64,000 nucleotides of DNA from Actinomadura macrotermitis. GTDB taxonomy: Bacteria; Actinomycetota; Actinomycetes; Streptosporangiales; Streptosporangiaceae. This document shows positions 49,785-58,917 of this stretch, one piece after another. The position numbers and the translations under genes were made by a program. The stretch spans positions 1 to 64,000 of the forward strand of contig NZ_WEGH01000005.1 in the NCBI RefSeq assembly GCF_009604375.1, written 5' to 3'. Numbering within the stretch: position 1 is the first letter of the stretch; each line of letters opens with the position of its first letter. The notes under the pieces were generated by a model that was given only the letters and a program-made list of their open reading frames with translations, did not search any database and was not told the origin of the DNA.

Positions 49785-52622
49785 GTGCATGACCGCCTCA
49801 TCGTGCGTGGAGCACGCGAGCACAACCTGAAGGACGTCTCGCTCGACCTGCCGCGGGACTCCATGATCGTGTTCACCGGGCTCTCGGGGTCCGGCAAGTC
49901 GAGCCTGGCCTTCGACACGATCTTCGCCGAGGGGCAGCGCCGCTACGTGGAGTCGCTGTCGGCCTACGCGCGCCAGTTCCTCGGCCAGATGGACAAGCCC
50001 GACGTCGACTTCATCGAGGGCCTGTCCCCGGCGGTGTCGATCGACCAGAAGTCGACCAGCAAGAACCCCCGGTCGACGGTCGGCACGATCACCGAGGTGT
50101 ACGACTACCTGCGCCTGCTGTACGCGCGCATCGGCCACCCGCACTGCCCGATCTGCGCCCGGCCGATCAGCCGCCAGGCGCCGCAGCAGATCGTCGACCG
50201 GGTGCTGGAGCTGCCCGAGGGCACCCGCTTCCAGGTGCTCGCGCCGGTGATCCGCGGCCGCAAGGGCGAGTACCTGGAGCTGTTCCGCGAGCTGCAGTCC
50301 AAGGGCTACTCGCGCGCCCTGGTGGACGGCGAGACCGTCCGCCTGGACGAGCCGCCCGCGCTGAAGAAGCAGGAGAAGCACGACATCTCGGTGGTCGTCG
50401 ACCGCCTCGCCGTCAAGGACACGGCCCGCCAGCGCCTCGCCGACTCGGTGGAGACCGCGCTCGGCCTGGCCGGCGGCACCATCGTGCTGGACTTCGTCGA
50501 CCTGCCCGAGGGCGACGAGAACCGCACCCGGATGTACTCCGAGCACCTCTACTGCCCCTACGACGACCTGTCGTTCGACGAGCTGGAGCCGCGCTCGTTC
50601 TCCTTCAACTCGCCCTACGGCGCCTGCCCCGACTGCACCGGCCTCGGCACCCGCATGGAGGTCGACGCCGAGCTGGTCATCCCCGACACCGAGCTGTCGC
50701 TCGCCGAGGGCGCCGTCCAGCCGTGGTCGAACGGGCACGTCAGCGAGTACTTCCTGCGGCTGCTGTCGGCCCTCGGCGACGCCATGGGCTTCAGCCTGGA
50801 CACCCCGTGGGAGAAGCTGCCGGCCAAGGCCCGCAAGGCGATCCTGAACGGGCACGAGACCCAGGTCCACGTCCGCTACAAGAACCGCTACGGGCGCACC
50901 CGGTCGTACTACACCGCCTACGAGGGCGTGATCCCCTACATCCACCGGCGGCACTCCGAGTCCGAGAGCGACTCCAGCCGGGAGAAGCTCGAAGGCTACA
51001 TGCGCGAGATCCCGTGCCCGACGTGCGAGGGCGCGCGGCTGAAGCCGTACGTGCTCGCCGTCACCATGGGCGGCCGGTCGATCGCCGAGATCGCCGCGAT
51101 GCCGATCGGGGAGTGCGCCAAGTTCCTGCTGTCGCTGGAGCTGTCGGACCGCGACAAGCACATCGCCGAGCGGGTGCTGAAGGAGATCAACGCCCGCCTG
51201 GGCTTCCTGCTGGACGTCGGCCTGGACTACCTGACGCTGGACCGGGCGTCGGCGACGCTGGCCGGCGGCGAGGCGCAGCGGATCCGGCTGGCCACCCAGA
51301 TCGGGTCCGGGCTGGTCGGCGTGCTGTACGTGCTGGACGAGCCGTCCATCGGCCTGCACCAGCGCGACAACCACCGGCTGCTGGAGACGCTGCTGCGGCT
51401 GCGCGACATGGGCAACACCCTGATCGTCGTCGAGCACGACGAGGACACCATCGCCGCCGCCGACTGGGTGGTCGACATCGGCCCGCGGGCCGGCGAGCAC
51501 GGCGGCGAGATCGTGGTGTCGGGCACCGTGGACGAGCTGCTGAAGTCCGAGAAGTCGATCACCGGGCAGTACCTGTCGGGGCGCCGCGAGATCGCCGTCC
51601 CGGCGGTGCGGCGGCCGCGCACCAGGGGCCGCGAGATCACCGTCAAGGGCGCGCAGCAGAACAACCTGCGCGACGTCGACGTGGCGTTCCCGCTCGGGGT
51701 GTTCACCGCGGTCACCGGTGTGTCGGGGTCGGGCAAGTCGACCCTGGTCAACGACATCCTCTACACCTCGCTGGCCAAGAAGCTGCACGGCGCGCGCACG
51801 GTGCCGGGCAAGCACAAGCGGGTCAACGGCATCGACCAGCTCGACAAGGTCGTGCACGTCGACCAGTCGCCGATCGGCCGCACCCCGCGGTCCAACCCGG
51901 CGACCTACACCGGCGTGTTCGACCACATCCGCAAGCTGTTCGCCCAGACCACCGAGGCGAAGGTGCGCGGCTACCAGCCGGGCCGGTTCTCCTTCAACGT
52001 CAAGGGCGGCCGCTGCGAGAACTGCGCCGGCGACGGCACCATCAAGATCGAGATGAACTTCCTGCCGGACGTCTACGTCCCCTGCGAGGTGTGCCACGGC
52101 GCCCGCTACAACCGGGAGACGCTGGAGGTCCACTACAAGGGCAAGACGATCGCCGAGGTGCTGGACATGCCGATCGAGGAGGCCACGGTCTTCTTCGAGC
52201 CGATCAAGGCGATCCACCGGCACCTGCACACCCTGAACGAGGTCGGCCTCGGCTACGTGCGGCTCGGCCAGTCCGCGCCGACGCTGTCGGGCGGCGAGGC
52301 GCAGCGCGTCAAGCTCGCCGCCGAGCTGCAGCGCCGCTCCACCGGCCGCACCATCTACGTGCTGGACGAGCCGACCACGGGCCTGCACTTCGAGGACATC
52401 CGCAAGCTGCTCGGGGTGCTGAACGGCCTGGTCGACAAGGGCAACACGGTGATCGTCATCGAGCACAACCTCGATGTGATCAAGACGGCCGACTGGATCA
52501 TCGACATGGGCCCCGAGGGCGGCTCGCGCGGCGGCACCGTCGTGGCGACCGGCACGCCGGAGGAGGTCGCGAAGGTGGAGGCCAGCCACACCGGCCAGTT
52601 CCTGGCCAAGATGCTCGGCTGA
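49785..52622 (+). CDS. uvrA: Excinuclease ABC subunit A
   Basis: This 945-residue ABC ATPase recognises damaged DNA in nucleotide excision repair. It has two ATPase modules with Walker A TGLSGSGKSSLAFDT at 31-45 and GVSGSGKSTLVND near 645. The signature motifs are LAGGEAQRIRLATQIGSGL and LSGGEAQRVKLAAEL. Zinc-binding Cys groups occur in CPICARP, CPDCTG and CENCAGDG/CEVCHG. Length and motifs are normal. GTG 49785 gives the family start MHDRLIVRGAREHN. A candidate SOS box lies upstream; a hairpin follows. Confidence 0.97.
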   Translation: MHDRLIVRGAREHNLKDVSLDLPRDSMIVFTGLSGSGKSSLAFDTIFAEGQRRYVESLSAYARQFLGQMDKPDVDFIEGLSPAVSIDQKSTSKNPRSTVGTITEVYDYLRLLYARIGHPHCPICARPISRQAPQQIVDRVLELPEGTRFQVLAPVIRGRKGEYLELFRELQSKGYSRALVDGETVRLDEPPALKKQEKHDISVVVDRLAVKDTARQRLADSVETALGLAGGTIVLDFVDLPEGDENRTRMYSEHLYCPYDDLSFDELEPRSFSFNSPYGACPDCTGLGTRMEVDAELVIPDTELSLAEGAVQPWSNGHVSEYFLRLLSALGDAMGFSLDTPWEKLPAKARKAILNGHETQVHVRYKNRYGRTRSYYTAYEGVIPYIHRRHSESESDSSREKLEGYMREIPCPTCEGARLKPYVLAVTMGGRSIAEIAAMPIGECAKFLLSLELSDRDKHIAERVLKEINARLGFLLDVGLDYLTLDRASATLAGGEAQRIRLATQIGSGLVGVLYVLDEPSIGLHQRDNHRLLETLLRLRDMGNTLIVVEHDEDTIAAADWVVDIGPRAGEHGGEIVVSGTVDELLKSEKSITGQYLSGRREIAVPAVRRPRTRGREITVKGAQQNNLRDVDVAFPLGVFTAVTGVSGSGKSTLVNDILYTSLAKKLHGARTVPGKHKRVNGIDQLDKVVHVDQSPIGRTPRSNPATYTGVFDHIRKLFAQTTEAKVRGYQPGRFSFNVKGGRCENCAGDGTIKIEMNFLPDVYVPCEVCHGARYNRETLEVHYKGKTIAEVLDMPIEEATVFFEPIKAIHRHLHTLNEVGLGYVRLGQSAPTLSGGEAQRVKLAAELQRRSTGRTIYVLDEPTTGLHFEDIRKLLGVLNGLVDKGNTVIVIEHNLDVIKTADWIIDMGPEGGSRGGTVVATGTPEEVAKVEASHTGQFLAKMLG

Positions 52623-52661
52623 GCCGGCCGGCGCCCTGCCGGTCCGCGCTCCGCCGGCGAG

Positions 52662-52694
52662 CACGGGGGTCGGCGGGGCCCGCCGGCACCCGTG
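52662..52694 (+). terminator. Terminator hairpin after uvrA
   Basis: CACGGG at 52662-52667 pairs with CCCGTG at 52689-52694, and CGGCG inner arms (52671-52675) pair with CGCCG (52681-52685). No T-tract. Confidence 0.6.
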
Positions 52695-52711
52695 CGGGAC
52701 CATGGGTGACC

Positions 52712-53164
52712 ATGAACGACGATGTGACGGCCGAGACCGTGGAGACCCCCGGTGCACGGGGAATCGGGCGCCGCGCGATGCTGTGCTGCGCCGGGGCCGC
52801 CGCGGGCGCGGCGGCGCTGGCCGGCTGCGCCCCGGGCGGCGGCGCCCGCAAGGCCGAGCCCGCCGCCAAGCTGCGCGGCAAGGAGATCGCCAAGGTCGCC
52901 GACGTGCCGGTCGGCGGCGGGAAGATCTACCCCGACACCAAGCTGGTGGTCACCCAGCCGGTGGCCGGGACCTTCAAGGCCTTCAGCGCCTCCTGCACCC
53001 ACCAGGGCTGCCTCACCGACCGGGTGGAGGACGGCCGGATCGAGTGCCCCTGCCACGGCAGCAGGTTCAAGGTCGCGGACGGGACGGTGGCGCAGGGCCC
53101 CGCCAAGCGCGCGCTGCTGGAGTACCCCGTCCAGGTCAAGGGCGACGGGATCGTCGTCGTCTGA
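52712..53164 (+). CDS. Rieske (2Fe-2S) lipoprotein 1
   Basis: This 150-residue exported Rieske protein has a twin-arginine-like GRRAMLCCAG segment and hydrophobic core ending in lipobox LAGC, so it is probably Tat-exported and lipid-anchored. The cluster motifs are SCTHQGC and CPCHGSRF, with the usual C-x-H...C-x2-H ligands. The short domain is of the cytochrome-free Rieske/TIGR-like type found next to uvrA in actinobacteria. Its electron partner is unknown. It is closely related to the next gene. Confidence 0.88.
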   Translation: MNDDVTAETVETPGARGIGRRAMLCCAGAAAGAAALAGCAPGGGARKAEPAAKLRGKEIAKVADVPVGGGKIYPDTKLVVTQPVAGTFKAFSASCTHQGCLTDRVEDGRIECPCHGSRFKVADGTVAQGPAKRALLEYPVQVKGDGIVVV

Positions 53165-53261
53165 GCGCGGTTTGAACCATCGCCGCCCCCGCCCCGTGCT
53201 CCCTGGTGTAGATGTTGTGCCTGGGTCACCGAAGGTGACGCAGCGTGATATGGAGGCGGGC

Positions 53262-53711
53262 ATGGCGGAGCTGGCAGGGGATCCGACGAGGCGCGGGCTG
53301 CTGTACGGGGTGGGGATCGCCGGCGTCGCCGGGCTCGCGGCGGCGTGCGCCGGCGGCGGCGACGGCAGCGACGGTGCCGACGACACCGCCAAAGGGAGCG
53401 GGCAGAGCCCGGCGGCCGCGGACGGCGCGACCCTCGGGCCGGCGTCGGAGGTCCCGGTGGGCGGCGGCAAGGTCTACAAGGACCAGAAGGTCGTGGTGAC
53501 GCAGCCGGTCAAGGACGAGTTCAAGGCGTTCACCGCCGTCTGCACGCACCGCGGGTGCGTGGTCGGGTCGGTGTCGGGCGGCACCATCAACTGCCCCTGC
53601 CACGGCAGCAAGTTCAAGGCGACGGACGGCTCGGTGGCGAATCCGCCCGCCACCGAGCCGCTGAAGGAGATGAAGGTCACCGTCAAGGACGGCCAGATCA
53701 CCCTGGCCTGA
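53262..53711 (+). CDS. Rieske (2Fe-2S) lipoprotein 2
   Basis: This 149-residue paralogue of the upstream gene shares the layout EVPVGGGKVYKDQKVVVTQP, CTHRGC, CPCHGSKF. Its N-terminus has TRRGLLYGVG (Tat-like) and lipobox LAAAC, then a Ser/Gly/Asp linker that the first copy lacks. ATG 53262 has GGAGG five bases upstream; ATG 53250 is less likely. Tandem duplication with a changed linker is visible. Confidence 0.88.
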   Translation: MAELAGDPTRRGLLYGVGIAGVAGLAAACAGGGDGSDGADDTAKGSGQSPAAADGATLGPASEVPVGGGKVYKDQKVVVTQPVKDEFKAFTAVCTHRGCVVGSVSGGTINCPCHGSKFKATDGSVANPPATEPLKEMKVTVKDGQITLA

Positions 53712-53712
53712 C

Positions 53713-53737
53713 GGGCGCCCGCCCCCGCCGGGCGCCC
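53713..53737. terminator. Bidirectional terminator hairpin
   Basis: GGGCGCCC at 53713-53720 and again at 53730-53737 form a stem around a 9-nt loop, between the convergent Rieske and MscS genes. Confidence 0.65.
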
Positions 53738-53741
53738 GCGT

Positions 53742-54806
53742 CTAGCGGGTCCCGGCGCCGGCGAGCTCAGGCCCGGGCAGCTCGGCCCGCAGGCGCGGGA
53801 GCGCCTGCGGGTAGTGGTCGCGGATGTAGCCGACCAGGTGCTCGCGGATGTCGCAGCGCAGGTCCCAGGCGCTCGCCGAGTCGGGCGCGCTCATCAGCGC
53901 GCGCAGCTGGACCATGCCGTTCTCCAGCACGTCGGTGACCTGCAGCACCCAGTCGCGCTGGTCCCACAGGGGGTTGTCGCGCAGCGCCCGGTACAGCTCG
54001 GCGCGCAGCTCCTCGACCGGCACCGACCAGTCCACGTGCAGGATCACCGTGCCGAGGACGCGGCTGGTGCGGCGGGTCCAGTTCTCGAAGGGCTTCTCGG
54101 TGAAGTAGGAGACCGGCAGGATCAGCCGCCGCTCGTCCCACAGGTGGACCACCACGTACGACAGGGTCAGCTCCTCGACCCGGCCCCACTCGCCCTCCAC
54201 CACCACGACGTCGTCGAGCCGCAGCGCGTCGCTGAACGCCAGCTGGAGCCCGGCGAACAGGTTGCCGAGGGCGGGCCGGGCGGCGATGCCGACGACGAGG
54301 CCGGCCACGCCCGCCGAGGCCAGCACCCCGGCGCCGAGCGCGCGCACCGCGGGGAAGGTGAACAGCGCCGTGCCCACCGCGAGCACGGTGATCACGGCGG
54401 CGCTGATCCGGCGGAGCAGCAGCATCTGGGTGCGCGCCCGGCGGGCGCGCCGGTTGCGCTCGCCCTCGATCCGGGTCAGCCGGTCCAGCGCCGGGTCGGT
54501 CAGGGCGTAGGAGATGCGCAGCACCAGCCAGGTGGCGGCGCCGATCGTGGCGATGCGCAGCGCCTGCCGCACGGGCGCGACGGCGCCGTCCGGCAGGAAC
54601 TGGTAGGGCAGCGCCGCGGTCGTGGCGACCACCACCGCGAACGTGAACGCGGGCGCGGCGCACCGGCGGGCCGCGGCGCCGACGGGCGGCCACTTGGCCG
54701 ACAGCCGGCCGGCGAGCAGCCGCCGGACCCCCTCCAGCACCACCACCGCGACCGCGATGGTGACCGCCAGTGTGATCCATGCCCCCAGTGCCGACACCTC
54801 AGGCAC
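53742..54806 (-). CDS. MscS-like mechanosensitive channel
   Basis: The product is a 354-residue MscS-family membrane protein. Four or five helices cover residues 8-190; the pore helix and following segment are ASAGVAGLVVGIAARPALGN and LFAGLQLAFSDALRLDDVVVV. The cytoplasmic beta domain follows (GEWGRVEELTLSYVVVHLWD, RRLILPVSYFTEKPFENW). It probably releases solutes at low osmolarity. GTG 54806 has an AAGGGGGG ribosome binding site. A two-tier inverted repeat lies 21-56 bases upstream of the start. Confidence 0.88.
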   Translation of the reverse strand: MPEVSALGAWITLAVTIAVAVVVLEGVRRLLAGRLSAKWPPVGAAARRCAAPAFTFAVVVATTAALPYQFLPDGAVAPVRQALRIATIGAATWLVLRISYALTDPALDRLTRIEGERNRRARRARTQMLLLRRISAAVITVLAVGTALFTFPAVRALGAGVLASAGVAGLVVGIAARPALGNLFAGLQLAFSDALRLDDVVVVEGEWGRVEELTLSYVVVHLWDERRLILPVSYFTEKPFENWTRRTSRVLGTVILHVDWSVPVEELRAELYRALRDNPLWDQRDWVLQVTDVLENGMVQLRALMSAPDSASAWDLRCDIREHLVGYIRDHYPQALPRLRAELPGPELAGAGTR

Positions 54807-54826
54807 GCCCCCCTTCGACCGAACTT

Positions 54827-54862
54827 CCGGATGATCGGGACAAAAGTCCCCACGTCATCCGG
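54827..54862. repeat. Two-tier inverted repeat between mscS-like gene and uvrC
   Basis: Outer arms CCGGATGA (54827-54834) and TCATCCGG (54855-54862); inner arms GGGAC (54837-54841) and GTCCC (54846-54850) around AAAA. In the 5' region of the mscS-like gene it could fold in RNA or be an operator. Confidence 0.55.
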
Positions 54863-54962
54863 GGTCCGTATCCGCATGATCGAGGGCGTAACGAGATCCG
54901 TGTCACTGTGGCCCCGCGCGCACCGGCGGTCACGGGGCGCGCACGTTGTCGGTGGGGCCCAC

Positions 54963-54978
54963 TACCCTGGCTGACGTG
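54963..54978 (+). promoter_or_regulatory. -10 element, probable leaderless uvrC start
   Basis: TACCCT at 54963-54968, seven bases, then GTG 54976. No ribosome binding site is seen, while the protein start is fixed by family alignment, so a leaderless transcript is likely. Confidence 0.45.
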
Positions 54979-56931
54979 GCAGATCCGGCGACCTATCGAC
55001 CCGCACCGGGGTCCATCCCCGAGTCCCCGGGGGTGTACCGCTTCCGCGACGAGCACGGCCGGGTCGTGTACGTCGGCAAGGCCAAGAACCTGCGGGCGCG
55101 GCTGAACTCCTACTTCGCCGACTTCGCCGGGCTGCATCCGCGCACCCAGACGATGTTGCAGACCGCCTCCCAGGTCACCTGGACGATCGTCGGCACCGAG
55201 GTGGAGGCGCTCCAGCTCGAGTACTCCTGGATCAAGGAGTTCGACCCCCGGTTCAACGTCCGTTACCGCGACGACAAGTCCTATCCCTACCTCGCCGTCA
55301 CCCTGAACGAGAAGTTCCCGAGGGTGATGGTGATGCGCGGAGCCAAACGCAAGGGCGTGCGCTACTTCGGGCCGTACTCGCACGCGTGGGCGATCCGCGA
55401 GACGGTCGACCAGCTGCTGCGCGTCTTCCCCGTCCGCACCTGCAGCGCCGGGGTGTTCAAGCGCCAGGAGCAGCTGGACCGGCCCTGCCTGCTCGGCTAT
55501 ATCGACAAGTGCTCGGCGCCCTGCGTGGGCAAGGTCTCCGAGGCCGAGCACCGGCTGCTGGCCGACGAGTTCTGCGACTTCCTGGCCGGCAACGCCACCC
55601 GGTTCATCAAGCGGCTGGAGCGCGACATGCGCGAGGCCGCCGCCTCCCAGGAGTACGAGCGCGCCGCCCGGCTGCGCGACGACATCCGGGCGCTGGAGCA
55701 GGCCCTGGAGAAGCAGGCGGTGGTGCTGCCCGACAGCACCGACTGCGACATGGTCGCCTTCGCCGAGGACGAGCTGGAGGCCGCCGTCCAGGTCTTCTAC
55801 GTGCGCGGCGGCCGCATCCGCGGCCAGCGCGGCTGGGTGGTCGACAAGGTCGAGGCCGTCACCACCGGCGACCTGGTCGAGCACTTCCTGCTGCAGATCT
55901 ACAGCGAGAGCGACTCGGTGCCGCGCGAGGTGCTGGTCCCGGAGCCGCCGCCGGACGAGGCCGCGATGACCGAGCTGCTGTCGGAGCGGCGCGGCGGCCC
56001 CGTCGCGCTGCGGGTGCCCCAGCGCGGCGACAAGAAGTCGCTGCTGGAGACCGTCGCCCGCAACGCCCACGAGGCGCTCAAGCAGCACAAGACCCGCCGC
56101 GCGAGCGACCTCACCACCCGCAGCCTGGCGCTGCGCGAGCTGCAGGACGCCCTGGAGCTCGACCAGGCGCCGCTGCGCATCGAGTGCTACGACGTGTCCA
56201 ACCTGCAGGGCAGCAACGTGGTCGCCTCGATGGTGGTGTTCGAGGACGGCCTGGCCCGCAAGAGCGAGTACCGGCGCTTCTCGATCAAGGCGGTGGAGGG
56301 CCAGGACGACGTCCGCTCCATCCACGAGGTGATCACCCGCCGGTTCCGCCGCTACCTGGCCGAGAGCGAGAAGACCGGCGAGCTGGACGCGCTGGCCGAG
56401 GACCCGGACGCGCCCGACGACGCCGCGCACCAGCCGATCGACCCCGAGACCGGCAAGCCGCGCCGCTTCGCCTACCCGCCGAACCTGGTGCTGGTCGACG
56501 GCGGGCAGCCGCAGGTCGCCGCCGCGCAGCTGGCCCTGGACGAGCTCGGCATCGACGACATCGCCGTCGCCGGCATCGCCAAGCGGCTGGAGGAGCTGTG
56601 GCTGCCCGGCGACGACGACCCGGTCATCCTGCCGCGCAACAGCGAGGGCATGTACCTGGTGCAGCGCGTCCGCGACGAGGCGCACCGGTTCGCCATCACC
56701 TTCCACCGGCAGAAGCGCTCCAAGGCGATGACGGTGAGCGAGCTGGACGCCGTCCCCGGGCTCGGCCCGGCGCGCCGCGCCGCGCTGCTGAAACACTTCG
56801 GCTCGGTGAAACGGTTGAAAGAGGCGACGCCCGAACAGGTCGCCGAAGTGCCCGGCATCGGCCTGCGCAGCGCCGCGGCGATCCTGGCAGCCCTGCACGG
56901 CACCACTGACACTGGGGGGAAACCGGCATGA
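54976..56931 (+). CDS. uvrC: Excinuclease ABC subunit C
   Basis: This 651-residue nuclease makes both incisions in nucleotide excision repair. The GIY-YIG domain starts at SPGVYRFRD..GRVVYVGKAKNLRARL. A Cys cluster follows (C..C...CLGYIDKCSAPC). The UVR motif EYERAARLRDDIRALEQAL is near residues 222-240. The RNase H-like nuclease domain begins IECYDVSNLQG and has LVLVDGGQPQV. Two C-terminal HhH motifs end the protein (VPGLGPARRAALL, VPGIGLRSAAAIL). GTG 54976 matches the family N-terminus. It overlaps rapZ by 4 nt. Confidence 0.96.
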   Translation: MADPATYRPAPGSIPESPGVYRFRDEHGRVVYVGKAKNLRARLNSYFADFAGLHPRTQTMLQTASQVTWTIVGTEVEALQLEYSWIKEFDPRFNVRYRDDKSYPYLAVTLNEKFPRVMVMRGAKRKGVRYFGPYSHAWAIRETVDQLLRVFPVRTCSAGVFKRQEQLDRPCLLGYIDKCSAPCVGKVSEAEHRLLADEFCDFLAGNATRFIKRLERDMREAAASQEYERAARLRDDIRALEQALEKQAVVLPDSTDCDMVAFAEDELEAAVQVFYVRGGRIRGQRGWVVDKVEAVTTGDLVEHFLLQIYSESDSVPREVLVPEPPPDEAAMTELLSERRGGPVALRVPQRGDKKSLLETVARNAHEALKQHKTRRASDLTTRSLALRELQDALELDQAPLRIECYDVSNLQGSNVVASMVVFEDGLARKSEYRRFSIKAVEGQDDVRSIHEVITRRFRRYLAESEKTGELDALAEDPDAPDDAAHQPIDPETGKPRRFAYPPNLVLVDGGQPQVAAAQLALDELGIDDIAVAGIAKRLEELWLPGDDDPVILPRNSEGMYLVQRVRDEAHRFAITFHRQKRSKAMTVSELDAVPGLGPARRAALLKHFGSVKRLKEATPEQVAEVPGIGLRSAAAILAALHGTTDTGGKPA

Positions 56932-57806
56932 CCGCTGAGACCAAGGTCCCGGACATCGTCATCGTCACCGGGATGTCGGGCGCCGGCCGCAGCACCGCGG
57001 CCAAGGCGCTGGAGGACCTGGACTGGTTCGTGGTCGACAACCTGCCGCCGGGCCTGCTGGCCACGATGGCCGACCTCGGCGGCCGGGTGAAGGACGCCGT
57101 CCCGCGCATCGCCGTCGTCGTCGACGTGCGCAGCCGCGGCTTCACCGAGGACCTGCACTCCTCGATCGCCGAGCTGGAGGCGCGCGGGGTGCACCCGCGG
57201 GTGGTGTTCCTGGAGGCCGGCGACGCCGACCTGGTGCGCCGCTTCGAGAGCGTGCGCCGCCCGCACCCGCTGCAGGACGACGGCCGGCTGGTGGACGGCA
57301 TCGCCCGCGAGCGCGAGCTGGTCCGCGAGGTGCGCGCCGAGGCCGACCTGGTGATCGACACCAGCGGGCTGAACGTGCACGAGCTGCGCGCCAAGATCGT
57401 CGGCTTCTTCGGCAACGACACCGGCGAGTCCAGCCTGCGCGCCACCGTGGTGTCGTTCGGCTACAAGTACGGGCTGCCGGTCGACGCCGACCTGGTGGTC
57501 GACTGCCGCTTCCTGCCGAACCCGCACTGGGTGCCCGAGCTGCGCCCGAAGACCGGCCGGGACGCCGACGTGCGCGACTACGTCCTCGGCCAGCGCGGCG
57601 CCAAGGAGTTCCTGGACGCCTACACCGAGGTGCTGCGGCTGCTCGCCGACGGCTACGAGCGCGAGGGAAAGCACTACGTCACGCTCGCCGTGGGATGTAC
57701 CGGTGGCAAACACCGTAGTGTGGCCATGGCGGAGCAGATCTCCGCCCGGCTGCGGGACGAGGGCATCGAGGTGCAGGTCGCCCACCGTGACCTCGGCCGT
57801 GAGTGA
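56928..57806 (+). CDS. rapZ: RapZ/YvcJ nucleotide-binding RNase adapter
   Basis: This 292-residue RapZ family GTP/ATP-binding protein is known in E. coli as an adapter for sRNA decay controlling glucosamine-6-phosphate synthesis; its actinobacterial role is less clear. The P-loop is GMSGAGRSTAAKAL at 15-28, with Arg in place of the usual Lys, as in other actinobacteria. VVDNLPPGLL, IDTSGL and the C-terminal CTGGKHRSVAMAEQ motif follow. ATGA overlap with uvrC fixes the start. Confidence 0.94.
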   Translation: MTAETKVPDIVIVTGMSGAGRSTAAKALEDLDWFVVDNLPPGLLATMADLGGRVKDAVPRIAVVVDVRSRGFTEDLHSSIAELEARGVHPRVVFLEAGDADLVRRFESVRRPHPLQDDGRLVDGIARERELVREVRAEADLVIDTSGLNVHELRAKIVGFFGNDTGESSLRATVVSFGYKYGLPVDADLVVDCRFLPNPHWVPELRPKTGRDADVRDYVLGQRGAKEFLDAYTEVLRLLADGYEREGKHYVTLAVGCTGGKHRSVAMAEQISARLRDEGIEVQVAHRDLGRE

Positions 57807-57848
57807 ACGAGACCTTCGCGGGTCGGGTACGAGGAGACGAAAGCCGCG

Positions 57849-58826
57849 GTGAACGCCCCAGGCCCCAAGGTGGTCGCGCTCGGCGGGGGTCACGGCCTGT
57901 ACGCCTCGCTGTCGGCGCTGCGCCGCGTCACCGACCGGCTGACCGCCGTGGTGACCGTCGCCGACGACGGCGGCTCCAGCGGCCGGCTGCGCGCCGAGCT
58001 CGGCGTGCTGCCGCCCGGCGACCTGCGGATGGCGCTGGCCGCCCTGTGCGGCGACGACGAGTGGGGCCAGACCTGGCGTGACGTGGTCCAGCACCGCTTC
58101 CGCAGCAAGGGCGACCTGCACGACCACGCCGTCGGCAACCTGCTGATCGTCGCGCTGTGGGAGCTGCTGGCCGAGCAGGCCGGGTCCACCGTGGCCGGCC
58201 TGGACTGGGTCGGGCGGCTGCTCGGCGCGCATGGGCGGGTGCTGCCGATGGCGTCGGTGCCGATGGACATCGTCGCCGAGGTGCGCGGCGCCGACCCGGC
58301 CCGCCCGGACGAGGTCCGCCACGTCAAGGGGCAGGTCGCGTGCGCCAAGACGCCGGGCGAGGTGCTCGGCGTCTCGCTGGTGCCGGCCGACCCGCCCGCG
58401 TGCCCCGAGGCGCTCGCCGCCGTCGAGGACGCCGACTGGGTGGTGTTCGGGCCCGGCTCGTGGTTCACCAGCGTGCTGCCGCACCTGCAGGTCCCGGCGC
58501 TGGCGCGGGCGCTCACCGCGACCCGGGCCCGCCGGGTGGTGGCGCTGAACCTGGTCCCCCAGCCGGGCGAGACCGACGACTTCTCCCCGCAGCGGCACCT
58601 GGAGGTGCTGCAGGCGCACGCGCCCGGCCTGCGCGTGGACGTGGTGCTGGCCGACCGCGGCGTGGTCGAGGACACCCAGGCGCTGGACCGGGCCGTCAAG
58701 GACCTCGGCGGCCGGCTGGTGCTCGCCGACGTCGCCGCGCCGGACGGCTCGCCGCGTCATGATCCCGCCCTGCTGGCCCAAGCCTTCGTACAGATATTCG
58801 CCGAGGACCATCCGGCCGGGCCGTAA
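57849..58826 (+). CDS. yvcK: YvcK/CofD-like gluconeogenesis factor
   Basis: This 325-residue YvcK (CofD-fold) protein binds UDP-sugars and is needed for growth on gluconeogenic carbon and cell-wall homeostasis in known relatives. Motifs are VVALGGGHGLYASLSAL, VADDGGSSGRLRAEL, NLLIVALWEL and GPGSWFTSVLPHL. GTG 57849 starts 42 bp after rapZ, behind GAGGAG. It belongs to the fixed rapZ-yvcK-whiA order. Confidence 0.93.
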   Translation: MNAPGPKVVALGGGHGLYASLSALRRVTDRLTAVVTVADDGGSSGRLRAELGVLPPGDLRMALAALCGDDEWGQTWRDVVQHRFRSKGDLHDHAVGNLLIVALWELLAEQAGSTVAGLDWVGRLLGAHGRVLPMASVPMDIVAEVRGADPARPDEVRHVKGQVACAKTPGEVLGVSLVPADPPACPEALAAVEDADWVVFGPGSWFTSVLPHLQVPALARALTATRARRVVALNLVPQPGETDDFSPQRHLEVLQAHAPGLRVDVVLADRGVVEDTQALDRAVKDLGGRLVLADVAAPDGSPRHDPALLAQAFVQIFAEDHPAGP

Positions 58827-58917
58827 TCGGCCACACTGCTTGGCAGGTTCGACGAGGGGTGGCGCCGGCCCACGGGGCGGGCGAGGATCGCAAGGACGAG
58901 GGGGAGAGGGTTCATCC

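Noticed and set aside
48780..52757. 1325-residue minus-strand frame opposite uvrA
   Set aside because: Only its last 234 codons (48780-49484) are a real gene; the rest is antisense of uvrA.
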